A stretch of 64,000 nt of DNA from Ianthella basta (GCA_964019415.1 OZ025889.1:1446001-1510000); one strand, 5' to 3'; numbered from the stretch's first letter, positions 16,363 through 28,706 are shown. Program-made: numbers and translations. The notes: a model not told the origin generated them from the letters alone.

Positions 16363-16930
16363 CAGTGGAACCCCGCCTTGCGGACACCCCTGAAAAGCGG
16401 ACACCTCGATTATGCGGACACTTTCTAAAGTTCCAACGATTGGCCCTATTCTACTTGTATAAACTTCCCCTTGAAATGCGGACACTCCATTATTCCGTAT
16501 TGCGGACAGCGCCCTGTGTACCACCCTATACAGCTCTGCATAAACCCCAATCCGGACATTTCGATCAGCTGCCAGAAAATGGCCGCTCCCTGATTTGCAC
16601 CGCTACCTCTGACAAGTGACAGGAACAGCACAGAAGTTGACGAGTGCCGCAAATCGTCTATACTAAGGGGTTTGAAAGTGTACTTAACATGGGAAAGTTC
16701 AGCGCGAACAGCTACTCTTTAGAATCGTCTTCAGAAATGGTGTGTGAGTCGAATACTCGAGCGAACCACCTCTATCTGTACATATTCGTCTTATTTTGAT
16801 ACTTCTCATGCACACTAGATGATTGTTTTAACGTATGGGCATATACGTCGTACCTCTGAAATGCGGACACCCCTATAATCAGGACACTTCTCTTGTTCCA
16901 AAGGGCGTCCGCATTATAGGGGTTCCACTG
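16363..16930. mobile_element. pogo/Tc1-like MITE with CAGTGGAACCCC ends
   Basis: It begins CAGTGGAACCCCGCCTTGCG and ends with the complement (GGGGTTCCACTG), flanked by TA on both sides (16361-2 and 16931-2). Internal words with GCGGACAC repeat near both ends. TA duplication with CAGTGGAAC ends is typical of pogo/Tc1-type elements. No transposase frame is present. Confidence 0.85.
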
Positions 16931-17720
16931 TAGTTAATCAATATATTATTTAGCAGCTGATGAAGACTTTCATGGCCACAACATCCTCTTTCTGATTTAT
17001 TGGTTAATGTTCCTTGCTCAGAATTAAGTTATCTTTCACATCACGTATATACATACCTGTAGACACAGTACTTAACTTAATGTTATCAGTCTGTATACCA
17101 TGTATATATGCATGCTCTTATGTAGTGTCCTTACACAGTACATATTTGGTCATTACTTTGTTACCATCCTTTTTCAGACAGCACAGTATGTGAGGATGGA
17201 GGTGGTTGCTTGTATGCTGTAATACAATGGAAAAGTAGCGCTACTCCTGTGTACAGAAGTAAGAATCGGCAAAAGAAATTGCCTTTGAGGAAGGGAGGCT
17301 GCGCAGTATGCAGCTGCGGAGCCTAGTCTTGCAAACCAGATAGCTACCTCCCTTCCAGTTTGGATTACGTCATCCATTGGCAAGGTAAGGGGTTTGCTTA
17401 CTATTTGAAGGATTTACCAGCAGAAACCCAAGGAAGACAGCCAACAGAGTTAGCAGGCAATTGGACTCTCTGGCTCACGGTATTCATCTGCTTTGTCGAT
17501 GCAGTCATAGTGCATAGTATCCCGGCAGTCCTCTAGTTATAGCAGTGCCACTGCACAAGTGAACACAACCAGAACAACGTCATTTTAGCCTTCTAAGGTG
17601 AGCGCACAAGTCGATTACTGTTTGTGGAAGGGTTACGTTTATATACATTTTGTTAACAGATTTTATTAATTATTTCCGCAGCCAAAACAAAAGCAGTATA
17701 GCCTATATATTCACCAGACC

Positions 17721-17862
17721 TAGTCTGGCTTACTAGACCGTCCCACATAAGTGCCCACATGGAATGGTCTAGCAAGCCAGACTATCACCAGACCCTATTT
17801 CCCCGACTGATGATGTATCATATAAAATTAGAGGGGAGGTACTGGTCTGGCTCATGAGACTA
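17721..17862. mobile_element. TAGTCT-family MITE
   Basis: It starts TAGTCTGGCTTACTAGACC and ends GGTCTGGCTCATGAGACTA, with an internal copy of the terminal word in the middle (GCAAGCCAGACTA). Confidence 0.65.
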
Positions 17863-18701
17863 ACAGGGCTAACCTTACATACTTCCAAGCACAAAAGTGC
17901 TGTGTGTAGAAAGTGCCATTGTCTGTTCGTGTTTCATTTTCTTCTTCTCCATCAGGTGTAGCTTGTGAACGATAGCAAGTAGGAGAATACAGTATTTACC
18001 CACATTTCTACTGCGCCTTTGCCAGGTTAATTAATGCCTAACTGTTGTAGGTTAGACGGCTCCATAAGCAAGTCCACAAATGAACGTTTATGGGCCTTCA
18101 GCTGGAGTTGCTATAGGAACAAGACACCATTTTACAACGTTATAATCACATGGTTTGACAGCCGATATAGTCCTCTTTCAGATTTGGTTCGAAACCCCGC
18201 AATGCAGACAGACAACTGTCAAAGGTGTAGATAGGATATTTGGGTATGCTATTTTGAAGGAATCCACAGTTGAGCAAGTTCCTTGCCATTTTTAAATACT
18301 GCTCAGTTAGCTTCTGGTCAAAATTTGCGAGTTTGTTTCAGTGTGGGTTAGCACAGAGCCTGTAGGTGCTAGCTCTGGCTCCAGACCCACCATTGCTGAA
18401 TGAGGTGCATATCATAGGTAGGTAGGACCTAAGGCAATAGAGTATGTAGTTCTCTTTCTGGTAAATGGGTATTAGAGTTCAGGTGGTTCTATATACATGA
18501 CTGAAACATCGAGTTGCAATGGGCATCACATTGACCATGGTCATGGTCATTTGCAAAGAGTATGTAGATAATTCAGAGGGACCATTAAAGTACCATTAAA
18601 TACTATTGCAACTTACACAGTAGATTAGCAAAGTGTCAGTACGCAAAACAACCATGAGTGACTGCACACAGAAATGTATATAATTATGTACAAATAGTAG
18701 C

Positions 18702-21073
18702 TCATTTCTGTTGCACGACTGATGCAACGATCTTAGCTGCGATGTCCTTGATGGCCAGCAGGGAAGGTAAATCTTGTGGACTGCTTAGCACATCTCCTCC
18801 TCCTTCAAGCAGCTCTGTCAAGAGAGGGTCCAATGGCACGCGCCCTGCAGGGCATACAGAGGAGGAGCTGGTGCACATGAAGTGAGTGTAAGGGAATGGA
18901 TAAACTAGAGTCGGTGATTAGTAAGAATGAAACAAAGACACTGCTCTGCGTACTGCACATTGCAACATACATTGTGATGTATTTAATATTCACTGTGATT
19001 GAAGAATAGTACTGAGTGAAATTCAATGCCATGAGTGCTACTTTGTAGCAATAAATCGGATTATGTGCATGCAATTGTTGTTAATGTGTGTTCATCCAGA
19101 ATGCATGGCCCTAGTGCAGCCTACACCTTGGAGCTCCTTCTAAACAGCACATGTCTGTATGTACCATACAACACCCTCCACAGGTAAAGATAATTAGAAC
19201 ACATAAATGAAGTGTGCCATATCTATGTACCTAAGAATGGTATCTTCTTGTCAGCTGCAAACGACTCTCCCCCTCCAGTTGAAAATATGTTGGTGCATTC
19301 CTGAGAAACACATTAAAATGTGTGGGAAAAGTGGTACAATTAACAGAAAAGCAGTGGTACCAGATCAACTGTGTTGTAGCCTCTCCATCCCATAGTTAAC
19401 ACTAGCCCTAACATTATTACAATAAAAGTACAGTAACACACAATCTAGTGAAAACTCTTTCTACATGTTGAAATAAGCACTATAATGTATTAACATCACA
19501 CAACCACTATGTATGTGATCACCAGTGACGCACAAGACTTACTGAACAATGAGGACACACAAATCCACTCATATTTTCCACTAGACCCAAAAGCGGGAGT
19601 TTTGTTCGGTGGCAAAAAGATACTTCCCTTCTAACATCTGCCAAAGCCAACCCCTGCATGCGTACATGTTGGGGTAAGTGAGGTACAAAACAGCTTCATC
19701 AAATAGAGAAGGTGCATACCATGTACATGTGCTCATTCAACAGACTTGGAAAACACTCGGTATCTCATGAATGCAAATACAGTGGTATGTCATCTCCTCT
19801 GCTCCCATTCTCTTGTATGAATGTGTATGTGCATGTACAAACATGCACACACAACACTATACATAAAATACATATGCATGAACACATGCACGCACGCACG
19901 CACGCACACACGCACACACGACACCCTCCTCCCACACATACCTGTGGTGTTGAGACTAATACTGCTCCGTCAGGGTTTAGAGTTTGTAAACTCTCCACAA
20001 CAGTGATGTGCTCATCACTAGTACCTATACAAGGAACAGGAAAATATGTTGTTAATCCTTAGTGACAAACTAAAGAACATTCTACATCCCATAAAATCCA
20101 TCCGCACCATCTCCCATGCCCTATCATCCTCCCTCCCTCTACCTCCCTCCCTCCCCTCCCACCCCTCCCACCTTCACCTCCCCACCATTCCCCTCCCACC
20201 CCTCGACCTCCCCACCATCCCCCACCCCTCCCCTCCCTCCTTTCCACACCCTCCCTTCCAACCCCTCCAACTTCCCCACCCATCCCCTCCCCTCCCTCCC
20301 CTAACCTCCCCCCATCCCCCTCCCCTCCCCCCATCCCCCCTCCCTCCCTCATCTCCCACCCATTCCCCACCCCTCCCTCCCTCTCCCACCTCCCCACCCA
20401 TACCTACACCCCTCCCACCCTTCCCCTCCTCTCCCCACCCATCCCCCCATCCATCCCTTCCCTCATAAGGCCAACCTGGAGGAGTGTCAATAATTAAGAA
20501 GTCCACATCTCCCCACACAACATCACTAAGAAACTGCTTTATCATGGCTGCAGGGAGGGCAAGGAGCAGAGGAACACACCTATATGACAACGTGTATGGC
20601 ATACAGTGTAAATGACAACTTTCAAGATCGCAAAATATGTTAGCAAAATCAAAACCACATTGAATGTCAGTCCCTTTGTATTCAGAATACTGTGGTAAAC
20701 TTTTAATTAAATGGTGGTATCATGAATTCAAATAAGTTACTTGCAGTTTGAATTTTTTCACATTATCTAGAGAGGTAAATCACAATACTGCCATTTCCCC
20801 TAAAATTGGTAGTGTGTGAGGGCAAGTGAGAGTGTTGTGGGGGGAAGCCCCCAGTAGACTGAACCCTGGTGGGACTCCCCTCCTGTACGGTAGCTCTAAA
20901 ACACCACACTGCACACAGCACTGACCAGGAGCAGGGCTGCTCACCATTCTTCTTTGGTCCCCTCCAAACAACTGCGTCGTCTCTACTCTGCAGTAGGAAC
21001 CCAATTGACATGATCCCCAACCTCTTCTCCTTGTCAGCGTACACTGGGACCCACCTTCGAAACAAGGTAGGTG

Positions 21074-21107
<34 letters not shown>

Positions 21108-21911
21108 ATACTATGTGGAGGATGAAGTGCCAGATATTCTGAGACTGAGGCACTTCAAAATGGTGGCTACATTGTGCAGGGCCTGGGGTGTGGTGTAAGT
21201 AGCGTACACTATTAAGGTCATGAAGGGCTGGCTGCTTTAGGTGGTGTGTGTCTCTCAGTGAAGGAGTTGTACCAGTATTTACCCTAGAAAATGGTTTAAG
21301 AAGGGTGCACTGCACCATTATTCATGTAAGGAGTGGTTAGTGGATGGTTGGGTGTGGGAGAGGGTGTCATCTTCCTGTGCAAAGTGCTCAATACAGGGAG
21401 AGCCTTGTGATACAGTATACATGTAGTGCATGCAAATTCTATTGCCCACATCACATGACTAGTTGTACATTTCAAGGAGGGTAGAGTGCAGTGCTTATAG
21501 CCTCAGGGAATGGGTTTTATGGGAGCAAGAAGAGTTTGGCTGATCACGCAAAAAGCAAAGTCACTTCTTGGTTGATTAACAATTCAATACAATGAAAAGT
21601 TAATCAATTCAAAACTGACTGTGCTGGTGCGCTTGATTGTCCGAAGGAAGTATACGTAACTCCACACACATGTACTGTAGTAGTGTTGGTGATAGCTACC
21701 AGTGCATATGTGAGCTTACCCATCCGAGCATTGGTGCACCTCGCTGCCTTCCATACTGAACAAGCGAGGGATACTGGGTCCACAGAGGTCAATGTCAAGC
21801 ACCCCCACCTGGCCGGCAGTAAAAGAGATTACTCAAACACAGCTCAAATTACATGCAACGGACAAATATGGCAAGTAAACATGTAGGATATATTGCATGC
21901 TTTTGTCTGTT

Positions 21912-21998
<87 letters not shown>

Positions 21999-22576
21999 AT
22001 GTGTGTGTGCATGTGTCACATACATGTGTGTGTGTGCTGTTCACTCTACCTTATGTCCAAGGTGAACTAGAGACAGTGCCAGCTGTGAGGCCAAAGTACT
22101 CTTCCCAACCCCTCCCTTCCCTGACAGCACAAGAATAATGTGCTTCACCCCCACAAGGATTCCTGACTCTATACATGACAAGAGGGAACAGCCACTCAAC
22201 ACTTACACAGGGATACACATAACAGCCGGCTGCAGTTCCCCCTCAAACAGTGTTGTGCTCAAAGCATGAGGCAAGGAACTGACTTCAAGGACACGGCACA
22301 GATAAAAGCTGTAAGCACTGAATGTACCTTCCGAGTTTTTTAAACAAATCATACAATCATGCGTTGTGCCCATATCCACTGAATATGTAGCTACATTGAA
22401 TAGTCAACCAGGGCCCAAATGAACAAGAGAGGACTGGATACAGTTGGACAGGCTCACTAGTGGTTGTGTGGGATTGAGGCTTATCCATTTCGGAGATGTT
22501 CACTACTGACTTAGGTAGGCAACAATCGACATGCACACACATGTACAATCATACAAGTAGACAGCTTACCACTCAT
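18702..22576 (-). CDS. NUBP2: NUBP2 (cytosolic Fe-S cluster assembly P-loop ATPase), 9 exons
   Basis: Nine coding exons join in phase on the minus strand: 22570-22576, 22050-22162, 21720-21808, 20945-21054, 20476-20547, 19942-20024, 19543-19653, 19231-19300 and 18702-18844. They total 798 nt, or 265 residues, close to the human protein's 271. Visible landmarks are [13 protein letters not shown] (P-loop with the deviant Walker A Lys), [44 protein letters not shown] and [12 protein letters not shown], whose C-x-x-C holds the bridging cluster. NUBP2/Cfd1 works with NUBP1/Nbp35 as the CIA scaffold, building [4Fe-4S] clusters for cytosolic and nuclear proteins. The first coding exon is only ATG AGT G. 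Transcription shares a 93-bp gap with the divergent coiled-coil gene. Confidence 0.95.
20100..20465. repeat. Polypyrimidine (polypurine on the gene strand) intron tract
   Basis: An intron of NUBP2 is almost wholly CCCTCC/CCCACC words on the plus strand, so the pre-mRNA is a long G/A-rich run. The long proline/serine frames across it are by-products. Confidence 0.85.
21914..21997. repeat. (GT)n microsatellite in a NUBP2 intron
   Basis: An uninterrupted GT run of about 84 bases between the coding exons at 21720-21808 and 22050-22162. A second tract, (CA)n at 21075-21106, lies just upstream of the exon whose acceptor is at 21055. Confidence 0.95.
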
Positions 22577-22669
22577 TTTCTGAATTTGGAGCGAGTCTGG
22601 GAAGAGAATTTCCTTCACGTGACCTTGGACCACGCCCTGCTTGCTGCGTAGTGACGGGTAAACAGAAAA
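22577..22669. promoter_or_regulatory. Bidirectional promoter, 93 bp between two start codons
   Basis: The NUBP2 start (22576, minus) and the coiled-coil gene start (22670, plus) are 93 bases apart, so both 5' leaders and the core promoter must lie in or overlap this gap. It has an E-box TCACGTGA at 22615-22622. An AAAATGGCG word, resembling a YY1 site, overlaps the plus-strand start codon (22667-22675). No TATA box is seen. Confidence 0.7.
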
Positions 22670-25600
22670 ATGGCGTCTGTTACTGAAGCCGATCAAGTGA
22701 GCGAAGCTGCAAAAGAATTTGCAGTCTTGGCGCGAGAGTTGCAAGAGAACCTCACCAAAGCAGAGACAAAGAACGAAGCTCTTCTAGAAGCTATTGAGTC
22801 ATCTGAATCAAAGTCAGCTGCTGATCACTCCTCAGACGCCCCGGTCCTGCGCAACTTGCGCGCGCGGCTCGCAGCTGCACACGCACCCAATGCCGCCTTG
22901 AGGAGGGAGCTGGGTCGATTCATGGGTCTCTTTGAGCGGCGTTTCAAGGACCTCGACCGGTTGACCAAGGAGTACAGCAAGCTTCTTCTCGACCTCAAAG
23001 TGGAGAAGAGGCACTTTGAAGAAGATAAGGAGGATGTGCAGAAACGAAAGCTCGCCTTCGAGAAGGAGAGAGAGGAGTGGAGGGAGAAACTTGAGGACGC
23101 GCGAACGGAGATACAGGAGCAGAACGACCGCCTTGCAGTCTTGGCTGATCAGCTTTCTGGGGCGAAGGTTGCGCTTGATTCGCAAACACGCGAGCTGGCC
23201 TCGCGACGTCTTGCCTTCGAGGAGGAGAAACTCGCAAAGGACGATAGAGAGTTTACTGCACTCGACACTGAAGCAGAGGAGCTCCGGCAGCGCCTGAGGG
23301 AGCAGATTGTTCGCAACTCCAAACTGGAGGATCGCCTTCTTCAGGCTGATCTATCCCTCCACCAGAAAGGGGAGGCTATTAGCTCACTGACTTCCACAAA
23401 AGAGAGACTGCAGCGTGACCTGATGCAGTCTCGGCAGTCATGCAGTAAGGCTGTGCGGCAGTTTGAAAAGAGGACCAATGAAGGTGTGTATGTGTGTATA
23501 ATTATGTGTTGATCTGTGCCTCCTGCCTCCTCCTCCTGGTGCAGCACTGTGCACCTGTATGCAGGAGGCAGGTGTGGTGTGGATTGGTGTTTGAGTGCAC
23601 ACAGTGTATGTTTGTAGCACTTCACTGAGTGTCTGTGGAAGAATAGTGACCACCAGTTGGGAGGTTGTGTTGGCTAAAACGTCCACTCCTCACTCATCCT
23701 CATCCTTCTCCTCCCTCCCCTCTCCTCTGCTATTCTCCGCTCTCCTCCCTTCACTCCTCTCCCTCTCTCTCTCTCACTGCTGTCTCCAGCAAACCAGCGA
23801 CTTGCAGACATGAACAGTGAACTGGCAAAGTCCCAGGAGCACGCTCGCAGGTTCCAAGAACTGCTTGCTGTGGAGAGGAGGAAGCAGAAGGGACTGAGGG
23901 TGAGACGGAGTTGAAGCAACTCCACTCCTACACTAGGACAATGTACTGCATGAATTCCTTGACATGCAGTGGGACAGCAGGCGTTGGAGTTCACAGATTT
24001 GTGCTCACAGCTAATGTTTTTAGATTCTCTGTGTACCTTGTAATTCCTTCTTTCCTCTCCCCTCCCCTCCCCTCATCACCTCCCTCCCTCCTTTCCTTCT
24101 TCCCTCCCCTCTGTCATTACAGCATGCTCTTGAGCAAGAGATGAAGAGGAACGCAGAGGCTGTCAATGACACCATTTCCCCTCAGGCACAGAAGGCATAC
24201 TTGGACACCTTGGCTGACTCTCTCTCGCTCCCCAACAAACCCAGGAACCTTGTTAGGGTTGACGATGTAGTCAGGAAGAATGAGGTGGGTGCGTGCATGG
24301 AGAGGGGAGGGGGAGGAGGAAAAGTGGATGGAGAGGGGAGGGGAGGGGAGGAGAAGTGGATGGAGAGGGGAGGGGGAGGAGGAGAAGTGGATGGAGAGGG
24401 GAGGGGAGGAGGAGAAGTGGATGGAGAGGGGAGGGGGAGGAGGAGAAGTGGATGGAGAGGGGAGGGGGGGGAGGAGAAGTGGATGGAGAGGGGAGGGGGA
24501 GGGGAGGAGAAGTGGATGGAGAGGGGAGGGGGAGGAGGAGAAGTGGATGGAGAGGGAGAGGAGGGGAGGAGAAGTGGATGGAGAGGGGACAGAGAAGCAA
24601 GGAGAAGTGGAGGGAGATGGGAAAGAGGGTGAACGGATAGAATGGTTGAGGGCAAGGAAGAAGTTTAAGGTGGAGGGGTGAGGTGGACATGGGAGTGAGA
24701 ATGGAACAGAGAGCATGATAAGAGATAGGGAGAACCAGGTCACGACCATGTTATTGTCATGCAACACCATGTCTACTGTTGTTTGAGTACAACTGTTGCT
24801 GTGTTCTCTTCAGCAACTCACGGTTGAAAATGCCAACTTGAAGGCAGACATTCGACGTCTGCGAATGGAGAACACTGATCTCATACGGCAGACAGGACAT
24901 GCACGAGCCAATGATGCCTACATGAGGGTAAGTACCCATGGTGGGGAGGGGGGGGAGGGAGGGTGAGGAGGGGAGGGGTGAGGAGGGGGGAGGGTGAGGA
25001 GGAGGGAGGGTGATGAGGGGAGGAGGGAGGAAGGGGAGGGTGAAGAGAGGGCTGTGGAGGTGAGGGAGAGCCTGCCCTACACCTGGCTCTGGTTAGTCTG
25101 TAAATCCGCACCCTATGGTAGGCCTGCTCTATAGCTTGTTCTGTTTGTCCCTTCACCCTGTGCAGAACCAGGTTGCCATTAACATTGCTGATCGGTTTGA
25201 GCTGCAGAAGAGACTAGAGAGGGCTGAGTTGCAGGTGAAGAGGAAGGGAGGAGAGGGGTGGGCTGATGGGAGGGAAGGGGTGTCCACATGAGCGGTGCAG
25301 AGCAGTGCAGTCATCATTGTATCATACATTATGTACAGGTGTATAGGCAGTGTGTGTGTGTTCTGTGTGTAGTATGGTGTGTGTGTGTGTGTGTGTGTTC
25401 TGTGTGTAGTTAGTCTCGCGTAGCCAGACCGCTTCTCCCCTCCATTTTATATTATGATGTCATCGGTCGGGGAGAAGGGTCTGGTACATTGCCTATGCGC
25501 CGCTTGTGCCGAGACACCCCAGAACTAGGGGGTGATAATTGCATTCTACGCCCATGCGTTACCAAGCAACCGCCCGCCCACAACTACCGGTGCTGCACAA

Positions 25601-25931
25601 GCCGTGGCAATGAAGGCCATGATTCACTCGGCGCTGAGTTTTTAGCCTTCGCAGTTCGAGCAATTTCGCTTTGCAAAGCCTTTTCGTAGCAGCCTGCTAC
25701 ACTCTGATCGAGTTCTAGCCTTCATTGCCACAGCTGGCGAAACACCGGTAGTTGTGGGCGGGCGGTTGCCTGGTAACGCGTAGGCGTAGAATGCAATTAT
25801 TACCCCCTAGTTCCGGGGGGGTCTCTGCACAAGCGACGCGTAGGCAATGTACCAGACCCTTTCCCCTGGAAAGCGGCCTGGCTACGTGAGACTAGTGTGT
25901 AGTATGGTGTGTGTGTGCGTGCGTGCGTGCG

Positions 25932-25996
<65 letters not shown>

Positions 25997-27109
25997 ATGT
26001 AGTGTGGTGTGTGTGTGTGTACGTGTAGTGTGGTGTGTGTACGTGTAGTGTGTGTGTGTGTGTGTGTGTGTGTGTAGTGTGGTGTGTGTGTAGTGTGTGT
26101 AGTGTGTTGGTGTGGGTGTTTGCATATTGGTGTAGAGTCATGCACATGGAAACAACAGTTTTATGTTCCAGCATCATCTCAGTCTTATTTTCTAGGGGTA
26201 ATGGTGGATGTGGGTGTGTGGGTGTGTGGGTGTGTATATGACTACTGATATTGCTTAGAAATGTTTTGCTGTTGTTCAAGTCCCTTCTTTGTGTCATTCT
26301 GCTGTTGTGTGCACTTAGTATCGTGAGCTTCAAGCCTCCCTCACCCGTCAGGCAGCGGATTGGATAGCTGAGAAGAAACATCAGTCAAAAGGGGAAAGAG
26401 AACAGAAATGGAGGAAGGTGGGTTATTGTGGTAGTATAGTAGGGGTTCCTGGTTGGAGGAGAGGGGGGTGAGGGAGAGAGTGGCGTCCCTGTAGACCTCT
26501 AGAGTAAGAAGTGCGTTCTGCATGCCACTACCTCATAGCCAGCTACAATTATGTCCTGTTATATCTCATTTGGCCATATCTGATCCACTCCCCACCATAT
26601 CATGTCATGTACTTTCCATCACTTGCATAAAGGCATGTGCATGTCCACTCCCATCCCTCCCCTGTCCACTCCTGTCCCTCCCCTGTCCATTCCTGTCCCT
26701 CCCCTGTCCACTCCTGTCCCTCCCCTGTCCACTCCTGTCCCTCCCCTGTCCACTCCCATCCCTCCCCTGTCCACTCCTGTCCCTCCCCTGTCCACTCCCG
26801 TCCCTCCCCTGTCCACTCCCGTCCCTCTCCTGTCCACTCCCGTCCCTCCCCTGTCCACTCCCGTCCCTCTCCTGTCCACTCCCGTCCCTCCCCTGTCCAC
26901 TCCCGTCCCTCCCCTGTCCACTCCCGTCCCTCCCCTGTCCACTCCTGTCCCTCTCTCATCCTCTTCTATTCCTCTCTCATCCACCTCTATCTCTCTCCTT
27001 CCTCTCCCAACCACTCCTGCTACAGATTGAGCCACTTGATGTGTTTGCTGCTGAAAGCAGGCTTGGAGTATCCCTCCCAAAAGCAACCTCCAAGCAATTG
27101 ACGCAATAG
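22670..27109 (+). CDS. Coiled-coil protein of unknown family, 7 exons, 483 aa
   Basis: Exons 22670-23483, 23790-23899, 24123-24284, 24814-24927, 25166-25234, 26319-26417 and 27026-27109 join in phase to 1452 nt. The protein begins [20 protein letters not shown]. Nearly all of residues 10-400 is heptad-type, charge-rich sequence ([38 protein letters not shown]), so a long parallel coiled coil is expected. A less charged linker carries [16 protein letters not shown], and the end is [17 protein letters not shown]. No enzyme motif or membrane segment is visible. A scaffold at the cytoskeleton, centrosome or cilium is possible but not shown. The gene is head-to-head with NUBP2. Its introns carry purine-rich minisatellites and a long MITE. 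Confidence 0.85.
24293..24640. repeat. Purine-only minisatellite, ~30-bp unit
   Basis: About ten units of GGAGGAGAAGTGGATGGAGA plus a G-rich spacer follow the donor at 24285. They are G/A on the sense strand and carry many G-runs of 3-5. Similar G-rich sequence recurs in the next intron (24940-25050). Confidence 0.9.
25411..25894. mobile_element. Long-TIR MITE of the TAGTCT family, 484 bp
   Basis: It begins TAGTCTCGCGTAGCCAGACC and ends with the near-complement GGCCTGGCTACGTGAGACTA. Inside, a second, longer pair of arms matches for well over 100 bases (left GGTCTGGTACATTGCCTATG ... CCACAACTACCGGTG; right the reverse complement). No transposase frame. It lies in intron 5 of the coiled-coil gene. 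Confidence 0.85.
25933..26100. repeat. (GT)n microsatellite with GTGTAGTGTG interruptions
   Basis: A GT run directly follows the MITE and continues as imperfect GTACGTGTAGTGTGGTGT units up to about 26105. Confidence 0.9.
26644..26955. repeat. 21-bp minisatellite (TCCACTCCTGTCCCTCCCCTG)
   Basis: About 15 tandem units in the last intron of the coiled-coil gene, varying mainly at CCTGTC/CCCGTC/CCCATC. Because the unit is a multiple of three, it stays open in several frames on both strands. Those frames are not genes. Confidence 0.92.
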
Positions 27110-27534
27110 GACCAACTTGCTCGGCTTGCTAGGCTATGGTACTATGTTAAGTATCAACTGCAGTCAATACTTTGTTTCCTGCACTTGGAAACTTGTACGT
27201 ATCTTTAATTAGTAATGAGTGTTTGTTTATGTGTTTATTTTGTATTTTGTTTTGTACTATACTGCATGGGTACCAAATGGTGAATATGTGAGGCAGCTTC
27301 AATCAGTGCTTCTTGCCCTGATTGATCAAGGATCGGACCTGCATGAATAATTTGCTCAATCATGTCGATGAATTCGAAGTACTATTAATGCAACAGTATC
27401 TAGGTTTGCACATGATTCAGTCTAAAAAAAGATCATATGCATGCATGTGATATAAAACCAGGCCAACCATGCATGTGTTATATAATTGTGTGCATATATA
27501 ATAGTATGCAACGCACACATCATACAGTGGAACC

Positions 27535-27711
27535 TGTCGAAGATGGTCACTGTTGTAGGCAGCCATGTGCACCTCTCTAAAACAGCCAGCCTCCCTGGCC
27601 CCGAAACAGCACTAAAGCATTGCAAACTGTAGAGCAGCCACCTCTCTATAAAGGTCAGTTATATTAGAGCACACTGGTCCACAGGTGGGTTGTCTTAGCC
27701 CACTTCTACTG
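27535..27711. mobile_element. MITE, CAGTGGAACCTGTC family
   Basis: It begins CAGTGGAACCTGTCGAAGA and ends CCACTTCTACTG. Internal words GCAGCCACCTCTCTA and GGCCAGC match copies at 30346, 37900, 45999, 49855, 60200 and 61817. It looks like a pogo/Tc1-type non-autonomous family. Confidence 0.8.
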
Positions 27712-28429
27712 TATATACGTATACACCAGTGCAACCATGTCCCACTAGTCCTCCATGGCCCCTCCAGTCAGGTTAAGTTGTTGGCTACATTATGGGAGAA
27801 TTCGAAGCTGACGAGAACGCTGTCAGCTGGCAAGGACGCAGACAGCCGATTCACTGGTGAAACTGTACTCTGGTAGTGATTACATTAATGTTGCAGCCCT
27901 TCTTCTTCCCCAGATTTAGTCAAGCTAGGGGACCGATATTGTAACTACCTTAATTAAATAACACCCTAAGCTCATGCAACCACTGCCTAAGAGGATTACC
28001 CCTACATGCCTATGATAAATAGGAGAAAGAACCATAAAGGACATCTCCTTGGCGATAAGGGGGTGGGAAGCATGACCCTTGACCATGATCATGACCTTTA
28101 ACCAGTCATGATCATGCCCTGGGGATGCCACCTAACCCCCGGCCCTTCACATCCACCAGGGACGGAGAAAAGCAAATTACATGCAAGAACAGTAAAGATA
28201 AAACAACAAAAACAAAAGGAACAAGAAGGAAAGAAAAAATCCGTCGTAAGTTGCTATAACTGAGGAACGTCCGAGAAAACACTTGCAGGCTTAATGCGGC
28301 AAAGCAGCTGCTGGCTGACTGGAGCTGCACACCACACACTGTGTATGCGTGGGCCCTCATACGTGACTCACATTGCACGTGATCATAAGCACTGCAATGC
28401 CGTGCGTGGGTTATTCGAATGGCTGCCAT

Positions 28430-28584
28430 TACAGTTGATTTCATGTTGCTTGTCCCATGAACGTACAACAGGAAATCAAGCCGACCAATCAAAATCGCCC
28501 ACTTCATTAGAGATGACATTTTTGATTGGTCACTTTGAATTCCCTTTTACGTTCATGGGACAAGCAACCTGAAATTGACCGTAA
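28430..28584. mobile_element. Palindromic MITE upstream of methyltransferase copy A
   Basis: TTGCTTGTCCCATGAACGTA near the left end returns inverted as ACGTTCATGGGACAAGCAAC near the right. Inner AATCAAAA/TTTTGATT words also pair. It ends about 120 bases before the ATG of copy A. Confidence 0.75.
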
Positions 28585-28706
28585 CCTTCTTCAATTACAT
28601 TAAACCTTCATTTAAGCACGTGCCCTTAGTTGTGACGTCATATCCCCTGGCGTCACGACATCAGATCTCCGAGAGATCACCTGGCCCGCAAGAAGAGGCG
28701 GACAAC

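Larger units (their letters stand above)
16123..18701. other. Intergenic region with MITEs, no gene seen
   Basis: It holds the palindromic elements at 16363-16930 and 17721-17862 and a partial TAGTCT-type fragment near 17320-17390. The rest shows no open frame with coding character. Confidence 0.5.
27110..28706. other. Intergenic, two MITEs, no gene seen
   Basis: 3' flank of the coiled-coil gene and 5' flank of methyltransferase copy A. It contains the elements at 27535-27711 and 28430-28584 and short inverted words around CATGATCATGACC near 28090. No coding signal. Confidence 0.5.

Noticed and set aside
24117-24770. Long Ser/Pro or Gly/Glu-rich frames (also 20046-20468, 26600-27101)
   Set aside because: They come from purine/pyrimidine minisatellites in introns whose unit length keeps frames open. 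The real exons around them are spliced past them.
28575-28706. 44-residue N-terminal extension of methyltransferase copy A
   Set aside because: The other full copies start at MSEAK, and the extension is not shared by paralogues.
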